Assembly (NCBI GenBank): GCA_905221615.1
Contig: CAJNDT010003513.1
Location: forward strand, 434,001-498,000
DNA length: 64,000 nt
Source: Symbiodinium sp. CCMP2592
Lineage: Eukaryota > Sar > Dinophyceae > Suessiales > Symbiodiniaceae
Direction of reading: 5' to 3'
The translations under genes were made by a program, and so were the position numbers. Below, piece after piece: positions 22,189-33,361 of this stretch (positions are counted from its first letter, which is position 1; the number at the start of each line of letters is the position of its first letter). The notes beneath the pieces are model-generated. The model was not told the origin of the DNA. It saw only the letters and a list, made by a program, of their open reading frames with translations, and searched no databases.

Positions 22189-22380
22189 TAGGCCTCAGTT
22201 ACCGCCAAGCAGCCATGCTCGCCACTCCGCAGAGCCAGGCTCAACCGCGAGACGGCACTAGAACCAGCAAGCGGCTGAAGTGGACTAGAGCAGCTCTCCA
22301 AGCATCCTTTACTTGGCCCTTTTGATCCTGTTGATATTATCAACCTTACTATCCGTGATAGTAGCACTGGTATTGTGATT

Positions 22381-22600
22381 TTGTTAGTGTTGAAGCAACT
22401 GCCGCTGTTGTTGCGGCTCGTGCTTTTGTTGATGTTGTTGCTGTTTCTGTTGCTGCGAAGGTTGTTGTTGGTGGTGCTGGGGTTGGCCTTGGTCTTGGTG
22501 TTGCTGTTGCTGTTGAGGTTGTGGTTTTGGCCCAAACCCTAAACCCTAAACCCTAGACCCGTGGTTGCTGTTGATGCTGCTGTTGCTGCCGCCTGCTACT
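22381..22600. repeat. GTT/GCT trinucleotide tract split by telomere repeats
   Basis: Imperfect GTTGCT tract (22381-22530) broken by CCCAAACCCTAAACCCTAAA-type sequence (22531-22556), then more GTTGCTGTTGATGCTGCT to 22600. Confidence 0.88.
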
Positions 22601-22935
22601 CTGCCACTCTTATTTCTATTGCAGCGCATAATAATCATTGCGAATCTTGCTGCGAAGAGCTCTATCCTTCCAAAGCAGACAGGCTTTGGAGCCCCCTACG
22701 AGAAAACAGCATCAAATCCCAGACCTCTCTGAATCCAAAACCTGGAACTCTAAAACCTAAAAACACGTGAACGTTTACAACCCCAATCGGAAAACACAAC
22801 CCAAACCCTCAAAACTCAAAAATTCTCAGCCGGGAGGGGTAGCACCGTCATCCAGACCGTCAAATACAGCTTGGAGGTCGGACCTCACGATGCCGGGCTT
22901 CGGGCTGACGCGCTGCAGATTCGGTTCCATATATA

Positions 22936-22966
<31 letters not shown>

Positions 22967-23391
22967 TTAGGGTTCCTTTAAAGGGTTGCTATAAGGCTAC
23001 TATTACTATACCGGTTCCTTTGAAGGGCTCCTGTTCGGGTTTTTGGACTAGGTGTGAGGGCTTTACAGGATCTTCCATTTGCTCCTGTGCTGCCAGATAC
23101 CAAAATCCAGAACTCCCTCGGCCTGATTTCGGGGTCGAAGAACTCACATATTACGGGTCTAGGTACCGGGATAGTTGCTGAGACCCTAAAACCATGGTAT
23201 TTGATAGCTTGTTTGCTCGGAATCCGTAGAGCTTGCGCACTGGGACCCATAGGGACCAGTAGAAGCCACGACTTTCTGATGTCACATGTCAGAGAGATCC
23301 TGGAAAACAGGGAAATGAGGCGACAGTTGCCTGAGAGCAAAAAATGAGCCCGGAACTCTGGGGCCCCCAAACCCCAAAAGATACCTTAACA
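22601..23391. other. spacer with GT/AT run
   Basis: TG/TA run at 22928-22967 directly precedes TTTAGGG and W-like text (GGTTCCTTTAAAGGGTTGCT). Overlapping frames on both strands at 22978-23370 are not recognised. Confidence 0.4.
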
Positions 23392-23511
23392 GAGGCGCCT
23401 TGTAATAATTAGCATAGGGTTTTGGTCGCCCATTATACTGTAGCTACAATAAGGAACCCCCCCCAAAAAAAAAACAAAGTGGTATAGGTAACTAATTAGG
23501 CCCCTACATTA
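23392..23511. mobile_element. foldback element, family E (E3)
   Basis: GGCGCCTTGTAATAATTAGC ... GGTAACTAATTAGGCCCCTA, with an A-rich expansion in the loop. Confidence 0.75.
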
Positions 23512-23579
23512 CTCACCGCAACCATGGCACAGAGGAGCCTGCAGTCGAAAATGGGGGGAGGGGGAGCTGTTAGAACACA

Positions 23580-23598
23580 GGTCACCTGTCACAGGTGA
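23580..23598. repeat. small near-perfect palindrome
   Basis: GTCACCTGT-C-ACAGGTGAC: 9-bp arms around one base. Function unknown. Confidence 0.7.
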
Positions 23599-23724
23599 CT
23601 CAGCAGCCCTCCTTTTGAAAGGATGACATTCAAGGCTCCTCAAAGGGATCTCTGGGGGCTCCTTTAAAAAGCATCCATAAGGGCTCTATAAGGGATCTAC
23701 AGGGCTTGGGGATTTAGGGGGAGG

Positions 23725-23779
23725 TTGGCATGCTAGGTTCTCCAGAATACAGATATTACTGGAGAACCTGGCACGCCAA
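23725..23779. repeat. compact hairpin, 21-nt arms
   Basis: TTGGCATGCTAGGTTCTCCA pairs with TGGAGAACCTGGCACGCCAA across a 13-nt loop with few mismatches. It is shorter than the foldback families and matches none of them. Confidence 0.75.
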
Positions 23780-23922
23780 GTGTGGCCTCTATCGCCTAGA
23801 ACCTCAACCAAAATCCAAAACAACCTATAACCCAGACTCCTAACTTATGTACTTGTCCAGTTCAGCAGACTCTAAAGCTCAACCTTTGGGAGTATGATCT
23901 ATGGGTTTATAGTGTCTACTCC

Positions 23923-24078
23923 TCTACCACTACTACTACGACGACTACTACTACTACTACTAGTACTACGACTACGACTACTACGACGACTACAACGACG
24001 ACGACTACTACTACTAGTACTACGACTACGACTACTACGACGACTACAACGACGACGACGACTACTACTACCACCACG

Positions 24079-24112
<34 letters not shown>

Positions 24113-24118
24113 CTACTG

Positions 24119-24155
<37 letters not shown>

Positions 24156-24205
24156 GACTACTACGACTACTACTACTACTGCTACTACTACTGCTGCTAA
24201 AGCCT
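23923..24205. repeat. (TAC/GAC)n trinucleotide array with 54-bp duplication
   Basis: Block starting TAGTACTACGACTACGACTA occurs at 23961 and again at 24015, so a 54-bp segment is tandemly duplicated within the microsatellite. The polyleucine frame is an artefact. Confidence 0.93.
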
Positions 24206-24349
24206 ACTAAGCCCAGGCAACAGGACTAATGGCACAGTACCTCCAGTTGCTTAGAACCTAAAGGTTAACCTCGAGATTACGGTTGAGGGTTTAGGGGTTT
24301 AGGGGTTTAGGGTTTAGGGGCTTAGGGTGTATATAGGGTCTATAGCCAA

Positions 24350-24461
24350 GAGGCTTCATATAACAGTACAATTATGGAATTAGGCCCCCAAAACCATGAT
24401 AAGGATGCCCTTTTGGGACCTAGTTGCATCATTGTTATATATATATATATATATATATATG
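24350..24461. mobile_element. degenerate foldback element, family V (V2), ending in (AT)n
   Basis: AATTATGGAATTAGGCCCCC ... GGGACCTAGTTGCATCATTG resembles V1 at 58967; its right end merges into a TA run (24436-24461). Confidence 0.6.
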
Positions 24462-24989
24462 GACCCTTACGATCCTAAACCCAAAACCGGAAACGAAAAG
24501 AAACAAACCAATAATCTTGGGATCATACAGTGTTTAGAATCACGAAACCCTAACCATTACTAGGCTTCCCCACAGCGGTTGGGCAGCTTCAAGGTCACCG
24601 GGGTTGCGAACAGCTCCGACCTGGGAACGGAGAATTCGGGTCTTGGGCCCTTCGGAGGTCGGGGTTTGTGGGTCTCTTTATAAAGGGCTTTAAAGTTCTA
24701 TCAGAAGAAGGTTCCCTTAAAGGGATTTACAAGGGCTTAGGGAGTTTGGGTTTAGGGTTTAGGCTTTAGGGTACGGAGCTTATGATTCTTAGGGGCCAAT
24801 TTCTGGCGAGTTTGGTCCATACACCCCAATGGCTTTGCAGATCTGACCCCCTCGTTAAAAGTGATCTAATAATTCTAGGTGGAAATAGGATTTTGTGGGT
24901 GAACTACAAAAATATACATAAAGCATATATACACATGTCTGTATCTTATCTTACCATATGATAATCGAAAGCTTCTACCACTCTGATGG
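24462..24989. other. spacer
   Basis: A few TTTAGGG units at about 24741-24770; W-like text at 24660-24730. No gene recognised. Confidence 0.4.
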
Positions 24990-25112
24990 TTCAGAGTACC
25001 TGTATAGTAGAATGTAGGGTTTCTATATTTGGAATTCATATTATGATTTGGCGAAGTAAGTATCCCGCATAAGACTCCCTAAACTGTAATTCTCCCGCAT
25101 AAGACTCCCTAA
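24990..25112. mobile_element. family G element (G3) with duplicated right end
   Basis: GAGTACCTGTATAGTAGAAT...GGCGAAGTAAGTATCCCGC, after which TCCCGCATAAGACTCCCTAA is present twice, 30 bp apart. Confidence 0.75.
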
Positions 25113-25303
25113 ACCGGTTGATGTAGGCTGGTGCGATCAAGCGTCTCTTTGCGATCTCGGATCGTGAAACGTTAAAATCACTTCAAATCGAACCCTACAG
25201 CCCTACCGCGAAGGCCCGGAACCCCACAATCCTAAAAGCCCCAGAATCTTCGGGCCCTGAACCCGAAGCCATAAGACCCTAAATTCTGGAATCCTGAGCA
25301 CCC

Positions 25304-25395
25304 TACCCAAAGGCCCCAAAGTAGTTCCTCTTTTGGCATATATAGAATCCTATAGGGTATAATCCCCAAAAAAAACTACTATGGTGCCTCTAGGC
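25304..25395. mobile_element. foldback element, family A (A4)
   Basis: TACCCAAAGGCCCCAAAGTA ... ACTACTATGGTGCCTCTAGG; the loop is slightly shortened. Confidence 0.88.
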
Positions 25396-25470
25396 AGACC
25401 ACCGGCAGCCAGAACCACACAAAACCCGTCAGTCAAAAGGCTGAGAAAGCCCTGGAGCGAGGGTTGACTC

Positions 25471-25718
25471 CAGAGGCTCCACGTACCTCTATAGTAGATA
25501 CTTAAGCCTTAAAGGGGTCCCTATATAGGTACTTTAAGGCCTAAGTATATAGTATATGTCATAGGGATCCTTAGGGGTGTAGGGGGAGCGGGGGGTAGGG
25601 GGCCTTAAGGCCCATAACAAGGACTAATTAGGCCTATTTAAGGAAATATAGTCCCCTACACCCCTCCCCCCTACACCCCTAAGGATCCCTATGAATATGG
25701 GTACATGGAGCCTTAGGG
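25471..25718. mobile_element. family F element carrying a nested foldback (F3)
   Basis: Left arm and centre are complete. The right arm is split after AAGTATATAGTATA and resumes TATGGGTACATGGAGCCTTA, with the nested element between. Confidence 0.9.
25557..25695. mobile_element. GC-rich foldback nested in F3
   Basis: TGTCATAGGGATCCTTAGGG ... CCCTAAGGATCCCTATGAA, arms about 43 bp including the shared core GGGGTGTAGGGGG. Flanking TA (or TAT) is duplicated, and removal restores an intact F arm. Confidence 0.88.
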
Positions 25719-25799
25719 TACTCTAATCAACAACACGACCTGGCTTGGGTCTAACACTTACGCATCGCACCATATATGCTGCAAGATATTTGGAGAGCT

Positions 25800-25982
25800 C
25801 TCTCTCTCTCTCTCTCTCCCCTCCCCCTCTCCATTATGAACGCATACATGTCCACGCACTTGTGTACACACATATATATATATATATATATACATACATA
25901 CATACTCTATATATATATATATGTACATGAACTAACATCATTATGTGCGTGTGCATCTGTATATATATATATATATATATAC
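25800..25982. repeat. (CT)n and (AT)n runs
   Basis: CT run at 25800-25817, TA runs at 25871-25893, 25906-25924 and 25960-25982. Confidence 0.93.
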
Positions 25983-26153
25983 ACGTAATTATATATAACT
26001 GCACAGTGACAATTGTTAAGTTTAGACTACTATACGGCCGGAAAGTTCTTTAACTTCGGTGTGCAACCCAGTGAACTGAAGCCCATGGAGCTCCACCAGA
26101 GGAACCGGCTTGTATGGGTTGTAGAAGTAGCGCTGCACCTTGCTTACCGGCTG

Positions 26154-26262
26154 GGTTTAGGGTTTAGGATTTAGGGTTTTTAGGGTTTTAACGTTTAGCG
26201 TTTTAGGGTTTAAAGTTTAGGGCTTTAGGCTTTTCGGGTTTAGGGTTTTAGGGTTCAGGGTT
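26154..26262 (-). repeat. degenerate TTTAGGG array
   Basis: TTTAGGG with extra T or altered bases (TTTTAGGG, TTTAGCG, TTCAGGG). Confidence 0.9.
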
Positions 26263-27111
26263 TCGGCCTGGTCGGGCCCGAGGAGGTCTGCAGGTTCAGG
26301 GTCCGAAAGCTTCAGGGGGTCTAGGTCTTAGGGTGAAAGGGGCTCAAGGGCTTAGGGCCTTCGTGTTTGAGGGGTTTGCGGTCTGAAGGTTTCCGGATTT
26401 TTTGGTTGATTTGTTTTTCAGGGTGTCCATCAAAAAACACTAGCGATGCCACTGGCAGTTCCTGTGCGGATCACGAACGAAGGCTCTTGCTGCTATCAGT
26501 GGCGCAAGAGCTGCGGTGCTTGGAATCAAGGAACAACATCCCCATGCCTCACATGCACAGCTTCCATTCCAAAACCGAAAATGACAGTCGATGCAGTGGC
26601 CAGATGTCGCTCACACAGCGCCTGCTGTCGATGCCGTGGTGGTTGAAACACCGGAAAAGTCCACGTACCCGAGCATAGCAGGATTTCTCCTACCCTGAAA
26701 TTATTCAGAGTGTTGTAGCTGGGCACGGAATCCCTGCTACGTGGGCCTTCGGACCCTCTTAGATAGATAGTTCGGATAGTTGTTCGGTTTCCTGTTCCCT
26801 GTAACCCAAGATCGCACTTGACGTTGCTCAAGTCGTTTCCAGGCATCCATGAGGTCATCTGAAGTTGGTGTGTGCATGGGTCGGTATATTATAGGGGCCT
26901 GAATACATGCAGGGTTCGTGAAAGCGTTTCCGCAAGGGTTAATACAAGCCGTCTATCCACAAGGGCTTTAATAACTGGAATATGATATCGGTGTATACAA
27001 AAAGATGATAATAACGTATAATTACAACAAGATGATGATAACAACGGCAATCCAGGAACACTGTTACCACAGTAATCAGGCCCCTGTGTGACACAATCCC
27101 ATACTCAAGAC
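26263..27111. other. unique spacer
   Basis: Frames at 26367-26678 (+) and 26526-26858 (-) overlap in opposite orientations; neither is recognised. Confidence 0.35.
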
Positions 27112-27205
27112 TACCCAAACGCCCCAAAGTAGTTCCTTTCCGGGGTTCATATATAGAATCCTATAGGGTAATTCAAAAAAGGAACTACTATGGGGCCTCT
27201 GGGTA
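27112..27205. mobile_element. foldback element, family A (A5)
   Basis: TACCCAAACGCCCCAAAGTA ... ACTACTATGGGGCCTCTGGG, then TA. Confidence 0.9.
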
Positions 27206-27261
27206 GCCCTAAAGGAAACCTTCGGAGAGCTAGCTCGCTAGCTCAGAGATCTTCTCAACAA

Positions 27262-27381
27262 ACACTGGGTTCTTGTTAATGGATCTAGTTCAAGTTGCCA
27301 TAATACAAAAATCACCATATTATTTACTATAGATCCCTAGTATGATAACTCAATTTTAACTCTTAACAAGAACCCAGTGGA
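27262..27381. mobile_element. foldback element, family K (K2)
   Basis: CACTGGGTTCTTGTTAATGG ... TTAACAAGAACCCAGTGG. The loop shares TTTACTATAGATCCCTAGTA with K1. Confidence 0.9.
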
Positions 27382-27695
27382 ACTCAGGTCTTGGCAGTAT
27401 CTGGGTGGTTTCACGGTGCCCTAGTTGTCTGCGGCAGCGCTCAGAAAGAACATGACTCTAGTGCGGTAGTTTACCCTTCTTTGCTGCATCACAGGCTGGT
27501 TCTACTAATATGCTCACCGATTTTCGCTAATATGCTCACCGATTTTCAAAATGAACCTTGTGACGAGTTTATTCGTTTCATTTTTCAGTCTTATTTTGAC
27601 AATATCATTCCAGCTGCTCTCTTTGTAAGCTCCTGGCGGTTCGCAAGCGCCGATGCACCAGGTGGACAATCACCTCTCCGCAGCAGGGCTTCTTT
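27382..27695. other. unique spacer
   Basis: AATATGCTCACCGATTTTC is duplicated in tandem at about 27508-27546. No gene recognised. Confidence 0.4.
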
Positions 27696-27804
27696 CCCTA
27701 AGGCTCCATGTACCCATATAGTATATACTTAGGCCTTAAAGTACCTATATAGGGACCCCTTTACGGCTTAAGTATCTACTATAAAGGTACATGGAGCCTT
27801 TGGG
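27696..27804. mobile_element. foldback element, family F (F4, GGCTCC subfamily)
   Basis: CCCTAAGGCTCCATGTACCC ... GGTACATGGAGCCTTTGGG; nearly identical to F1. Confidence 0.92.
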
Positions 27805-28661
27805 TTTTCGGGGTTTGCAGGGCATTCAAAGTTCACGTTAGGGTTTTGCGGTGCATCCAGGGATCAGAGTTTCTTTGAGGGTTCTCCCGCGTATTCGGTG
27901 TGATATAGGGCATATGAACTTCATGGCTTTCATGGGTCTCTGGTGTGCAGTATCGGAATTCATTTTCCAGGTCTATAATATTAATATATATATATATATG
28001 TGGGATAATACGATTTCTGATTCCTGAGACGTCTATATTCCTTGGAAGCCAAAGGGACCAACATCCTGTAGCACATTTTGGTAAGACCATGGCGTCGATT
28101 CTGTACAGGAGACCCTAAACTACGGGATGCAGAAGTCAAGAAACTGCTGTGAAAGCCCAAGAAAAGCAAGCTACTGTCTGCATCCGTATCCTTTCAATCA
28201 CGGTTCCTAAAGCCGTAAACCGCCGAAACACCCATTCCCCGACCCCCTAAACCCTAAACCTAAGTTGCAATACCCTAAGCACTCTGAACATCTAGACCCG
28301 CCCAAACAAAAACTGAAACCTCCTTGGTGCAGCCTCCTTGTCCGGAACGGATGGGTCCGCTTGGCCTCGAAGCGGTGACGCTTGTGTTATCTTTTCTTCC
28401 AGGGCTTTATTGGGGTTTACTGTTTAGGATTTAGGGGTTTAGGGTAGTGCATGCACAGGGCTTCATATGCTTGCTGAAAGTGCTGCGTGGTGTGACTTTG
28501 ATCGCGCTTGTCGGGTTTGGGGCTTTCGGCTTGCTTTGGGGTTTCAGGATGTTTTAGGGGTGTGGTCTGGTTTAGCTCTACGCTTCTCAAGCACAAGGAA
28601 AGGCATGATGTGATTTTTGGGAGGCGCCTGAAGGGAAACCGCAAAGCGAAAAACCTGCCAT
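27805..28661. other. spacer
   Basis: TA run at 27982-27999; telomere-like units at 28243-28262 and 28425-28445. Short minus-strand frames are unrecognised. Confidence 0.4.
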
Positions 28662-28746
28662 AATTAAAGGGTTAGGGGACTTCATAAGTAGACTACAGAT
28701 GCTTATTTTAACCGTGTAGTTACGAAGTCCCACGCTCCTTTAAGTA
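28662..28746. mobile_element. foldback element, family J (J4)
   Basis: ATTAAAGGGTTAGGGGACTT ... ACGAAGTCCCACGCTCCTTT. Shorter loop than J1. Confidence 0.65.
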
Positions 28747-28825
28747 CAGGGCCATCCTTAGGAGATTCTGCAGAGCCTTGGGGCAGGCAGCCGAATGCTA
28801 CTAAACCAATGGGACCAAGTCCAAG

Positions 28826-28938
28826 TACTCAGACCTTCCAAAATCCCTTAATTAAGGAATATCCCTTAAACTATAATAGGATCCCTAATATGATTTAAGG
28901 TATATTCCTTAATTAAGGGATTTTGGAAGGTCTGGGTA
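28826..28938. mobile_element. foldback element, family H (H4, ACCTTCC subfamily)
   Basis: TACTCAGACCTTCCAAAATC ... GATTTTGGAAGGTCTGGGTA, with TA at both tips and inner arms TTAATTAAGGAATATCCCTT. Confidence 0.93.
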
Positions 28939-28950
28939 CCTCACATATGG

Positions 28951-29045
28951 CAGATTCCGAAAATTAGGGGGTACCTTAGTTTGGGGTCCTTAGAATTAGG
29001 GTTCTACTATTTAGCAATAAGATCCCTCTTAAGAGGGCCAGATGT
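28951..29045. mobile_element. truncated family D element (D2)
   Basis: Left arm CAGATTCCGAAAATTAGGGG and centre GGTTCTACTATTTAGCAATA; no matching right arm. The following text (AAGAGGGCCAGATGTAGGG) recurs near 45508. Confidence 0.65.
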
Positions 29046-29118
29046 AGGGATGATAGAGGTCCCCGTTAAGTGTCTTCCTACTCCTGTTCAGGAGTCATGT
29101 ACTCCCCAACATATTCCT

Positions 29119-29214
29119 ATACTGAACTTAGAACCCTAGCAAAAATAATAATTTTAGCTTTTTCTTCGGGATTATAATAACCAAACATAAAAAATTGTTT
29201 CTAAGTACCCCTAA
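29119..29214. mobile_element. dispersed repeat, family L (L2)
   Basis: TACTGAACTTAGAACCCTAG ... TTTCTAAGTACCCCTAAG. Confidence 0.8.
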
Positions 29215-29274
29215 GATTCATCTGCACTCCTAAACCCAAATTACCTCAGTACCGGGCCCGATACTCAAAACACT

Positions 29275-29412
29275 TGTAGGGTGATCAGTCACTACTATTT
29301 GCTTAAGAAACCCCCAAAAAATAAAAATGATAATCCCTATATTACCCCCCATAAGGAATATATTTTTTATTTTTTGGGGGTTCTTAAGCAAATAGTAGGT
29401 CACCATCCCACC
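29275..29412. mobile_element. foldback element, family Q (single copy)
   Basis: CTACTATTTGCTTAAGAAAC pairs with TTCTTAAGCAAATAGTAGGT; inner arms CCCCCAAAAAATAAAAATG and TTTTTATTTTTTGGGGG. GCCCGATACTCAA (29256-29268) and GCCCGATGCTCAA (29421-29433) flank it at a short distance. Confidence 0.88.
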
Positions 29413-29665
29413 AATTCTGAGCCCGATGCTCAACAAGTAGTAAACTGGTGTTGCATGTTGCAGACTTCGTAGGTTTGTCCTATTTCTGTAGGCTGGGTAT
29501 CACCAAAAGCTCGAAGACCCGAGCTAGACGCATTTAGCTTTTCAGGCTTTGGGTCAGGGCTTAGTAATTTTGGGCTTAAGGGCCCGATTGCGTCTACCGC
29601 ATATTGAACGGCCCGCCCCCAACAGAAACGCGAACAGGCTCTTTACTGTTAGGGGGATCGCTCCG

Positions 29666-29905
29666 GTCCTGTTGCTCCTGCTATTGCTTTTGCTCCTGCT
29701 CCTGCGGCGGCTTAGGGTTTAATTTAGGCTTTAGGGTTTAGTTTAGGGTTTTCTCTTGCTCCTGCTCTTGCTCGAGCTGTTGCTGTTTCTCCTTCTCCCA
29801 CTCTTGCTGCTGCACTTCCTCTTGATTTTGCTTCCGCTCCTGCTCCTGCCCTTGCTCCTGCTCATGCTCCTTCTCTTGCTCTTGCTCTTGCTCTTGACTT
29901 GCTCT
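29666..29905. repeat. CTTGCTCCTGCT hexamer tract split by telomere repeats
   Basis: Pyrimidine-rich imperfect hexamer repeat (29666-29706) interrupted by TTTAGGG-type sequence (29711-29751), resuming CTCTTGCTCCTGCTCTTGCT to 29905. Confidence 0.9.
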
Positions 29906-30479
29906 CAGGTCGGAATATTGAATCGTATTGCGCCTTAGAGTTCCCTGTGTCAACTATAGAAGTGCAGTGTACCCCAACACCCAATTCCGATATTCAGGTC
30001 GGTGTGTTACATCCAAACAGACCACATACAGAACAAAAGTAAACCCCGCTAAAACCCTCTTCTAATTACCTAAGGGTCCAAAGGACCCTATAGTAGTTAT
30101 GTAGGTTAGGATTATGGAGAGTATATACGATTGTCAAGTACTTGGACCCTTGGGGATACCGACGTCTCAATGCCTACACCCCGAGTGCCCGAGCGCACGC
30201 GGCTCTTGGAAGGGCTTCTCCTGGCAGAGCGCGGAGACTCGTCTTCGAGGGGTTCTTTCGGTCAGGGCCTACAGTTTATAGTTTATGGGGTTTAGGGGTT
30301 TAGGGGATGAATTAGGGTTTGGTAGACTTCGGACTTGGAGAGTCTGGGGTTGCCTCAAGGCTTTTCTTGACCTGCACCCTCTTTTTGCCCAACGTCCAGA
30401 AGGATTCTTGCGCAAACGGAGGTGTTCAGAGGCGCCCGCTAGCTTTCGCGAGTGTCGCACAGATGCAAGCTAACCAAGG
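29906..30479. other. spacer with a decayed foldback
   Basis: TAAGGGTCCAAAGGACCC (about 30072) and ACTTGGACCCTTGGGG (about 30142) could be the tips of a decayed F/G-type element. Telomere-like units near 30285-30320. No gene recognised. Confidence 0.4.
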
Positions 30480-30670
30480 CCCCAAACGGCCCCAAAGTTG
30501 TTCCTTTTGGGGGGTTCATATGGGTGGTTGTCAAAATTACGGTCCCTTTTTGGGTCCCTGTTATAATACGGCACCTAGTTTTTACACCAAAAGGGACCCC
30601 AATTTTGACAACTACCCATATATAGAATCCTATAGGGTAATCCCGAAAAGGAACTCCTATGGGGCCTCTG
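30480..30670. mobile_element. family A element split by a family C element (A6)
   Basis: Left part CCAAACGGCCCCAAAGTTGT to GGGGTTCATA, right part TATAGAATCCTATAGGGTAA to GGGGCCTCTG. The C element sits in the AT-rich loop. Confidence 0.95.
30521..30618. mobile_element. foldback element, family C (C2), nested in A6
   Basis: TGGGTGGTTGTCAAAATTAC ... AATTTTGACAACTACCCA, 98 bp. TA lies on each side (30519-30520 and 30619-30620). Removing the element and one TA restores TTCATATATAGAATCC, exactly the sequence of uninterrupted A copies. Confidence 0.96.
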
Positions 30671-30937
30671 AACCAATGTTGGGAAATCCACGCGAGGTGT
30701 CTCAAGAACGCAGCACACACAAAAGGAATTCCGCAGGCATGACCCGGCAGCCACCCCCATACTCCAGGTCTCTGCATGCACGGACACGACACAGAATCCT
30801 TCGAGCCCCTCATACGAACCAAGAGCTGAGTTGGGGGCGGGTGAGTGAGAACCTGACGAATCGCATAGCTGGTTTAAGCCCACACTCAACATTTTTTTGT
30901 GGGAGACTCTGCAAATGTGTACTATTCATTCCCCCAA
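30671..30937. other. unique spacer
   Basis: No repeat or gene recognised. Confidence 0.4.
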
Positions 30938-31047
30938 TAAAGGATCCAAAGTACCCGTATAGTAGAATCAAGCGCTTCTGTACTAGGACCAACTATTCTT
31001 ATGAGTTGGCGAAGTATCCCCCATAACGCTACCTAGGCCCCTTTAAA
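30938..31047. mobile_element. foldback element, family G (G4)
   Basis: TAAAGGATCCAAAGTACCCG ... GGCGAAGTATCCCCCATAAC ... CCTAGGCCCCTTTAAAGGG. Confidence 0.8.
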
Positions 31048-31202
31048 GGGTCCCTGAAATGCAGAGAGCTGGCCCAGCCAAAGCTGAACTCGGATTGCAC
31101 AAATGTCGGAGACGCTAACCCCTGGCGTGATGAAAACTCCCTAAACCCAACCCTAAACCGTTTTCCGTTCTTTGTGGAAAACCAAGGGCCCCAGTTACCT
31201 AA

Positions 31203-32110
<908 letters not shown>

Positions 32111-32668
32111 GTAGGTTGGTGGGGTACATCGTTTTTATGGTTAGTAACCCGCTATTTTTGCACCTGGAGCCCTAGGGGAATCCATCCTGGAAGAAAGAAC
32201 AACCCACAAAGGCCACAGGAAGAACGATGCCAAGCTATTTCCCCATCACCGTCAGCAGGCGAACCACAACCGAAGCTCTACATGCGGTAACACCATAAAC
32301 CCAAAGCCCTGTTGGCCAAACCCTGGTATGACCCTTTAAACCCCCTCACCCCAACCCATTAACCCTAACACAAAAATCCTGCAGAAATCCTGGCTTTGCT
32401 TGGGGCATGTATAAAAGCCCCGTGCTTGAACAATCCGAACAAGTCTGACTGAGTCCGATATGTTGTAAAGTTAATTAACGAATTATATACCCTAAAAACA
32501 ATGCCCTAGGCTCCAAAGCTTAGACCCAAAGCCCTAACCCGTGAAGAAACTCCCTGTAACTATCGTAACTAGCCTAGTGGACGACGACGAAGGAGTTGTT
32601 GGAGACCTCAGCTGGGGCTTCACAAGCCTCTACAGCCCCAACCGTCACATGTTCCCAGAGGTTATACC
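32111..32668. other. unique spacer
   Basis: A few telomere-like units near 32330-32365. No gene recognised. Confidence 0.4.
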
Positions 32669-32772
32669 CTAAGGCTCCATGTACCCATATGGTAAATACT
32701 TAGGCCTTAAAGTACGTATGTAGGGACCCCTTTAAGGCTAAAGTAAGTACTATAAAAGGTACATGGAGCGTT
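32669..32772. mobile_element. foldback element, family F (GGCTCC subfamily)
   Basis: CCTAAGGCTCCATGTACCCA ... AGGTACATGGAGCGTTTGGG. Confidence 0.88.
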
Positions 32773-32904
32773 TGGGTTAGGGCATGTCTTGGAGCTCCGA
32801 GCTCATCTGCCCTCCAGGCTCCAACACAAAACTTCGGCGTTCGGGATTTTGCCTCAAACAGCCAAACTTCTCGCGCTCCGCCGGCACACAGCCAACGCAT
32901 CAAG

Positions 32905-33019
32905 CACCGACAGACAGACAGGCAGACAGGCAGACAAGCAGACAGGCAGACAGGCAGTCAGGCAGACAGGCAGGCAGCCAAACAGGCAAACAGGGAGACA
33001 GGCAGATAGGCAGATAGGC

Positions 33020-33068
<49 letters not shown>

Positions 33069-33185
33069 GATACGAAGATAAGATAGACAGAACTATTGAT
33101 CGAAAGATAGACAGATAGATAGATTGATCGATAGGTAGACAGATATGTAGATAGGTAGATAGATAGGTGGGAAGATAAGTAGATA
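32905..33185. repeat. CAGA / AG / GATA microsatellite series
   Basis: CAGACAGG-type tract (32910-33022), AG run (33025-33062), then GATA/GATAGGTA tract to about 33185. Confidence 0.95.
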
Positions 33186-33256
33186 CATAAGGTAGCTTTA
33201 GGTTTAAAGGAGCTCCTACGGACTAAGTGCTCAACATCAAAGTATGTTGTGTCAAA

Positions 33257-33361
33257 CTACTGTTGATCATAAAAACCCTGCATTACCCATAACGAGCAAC
33301 ATACCATAGTTCCCATAGTTTAGGGTCCTTAAGGTAAGGCAGGATTTATATCATCAACCGT
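33257..33361. mobile_element. foldback element, family P (P1)
   Basis: TACTGTTGATCATAAAAACC ... CAGGATTTATATCATCAACC; core CATAGTTCCCATAGTTTAGG shared with P2. Confidence 0.82.

Noticed and set aside
30319..31026. 235-codon plus-strand frame
   Set aside because: It runs through the nested A6/C2 hairpins and G4; most of its residues come from mobile repeats.
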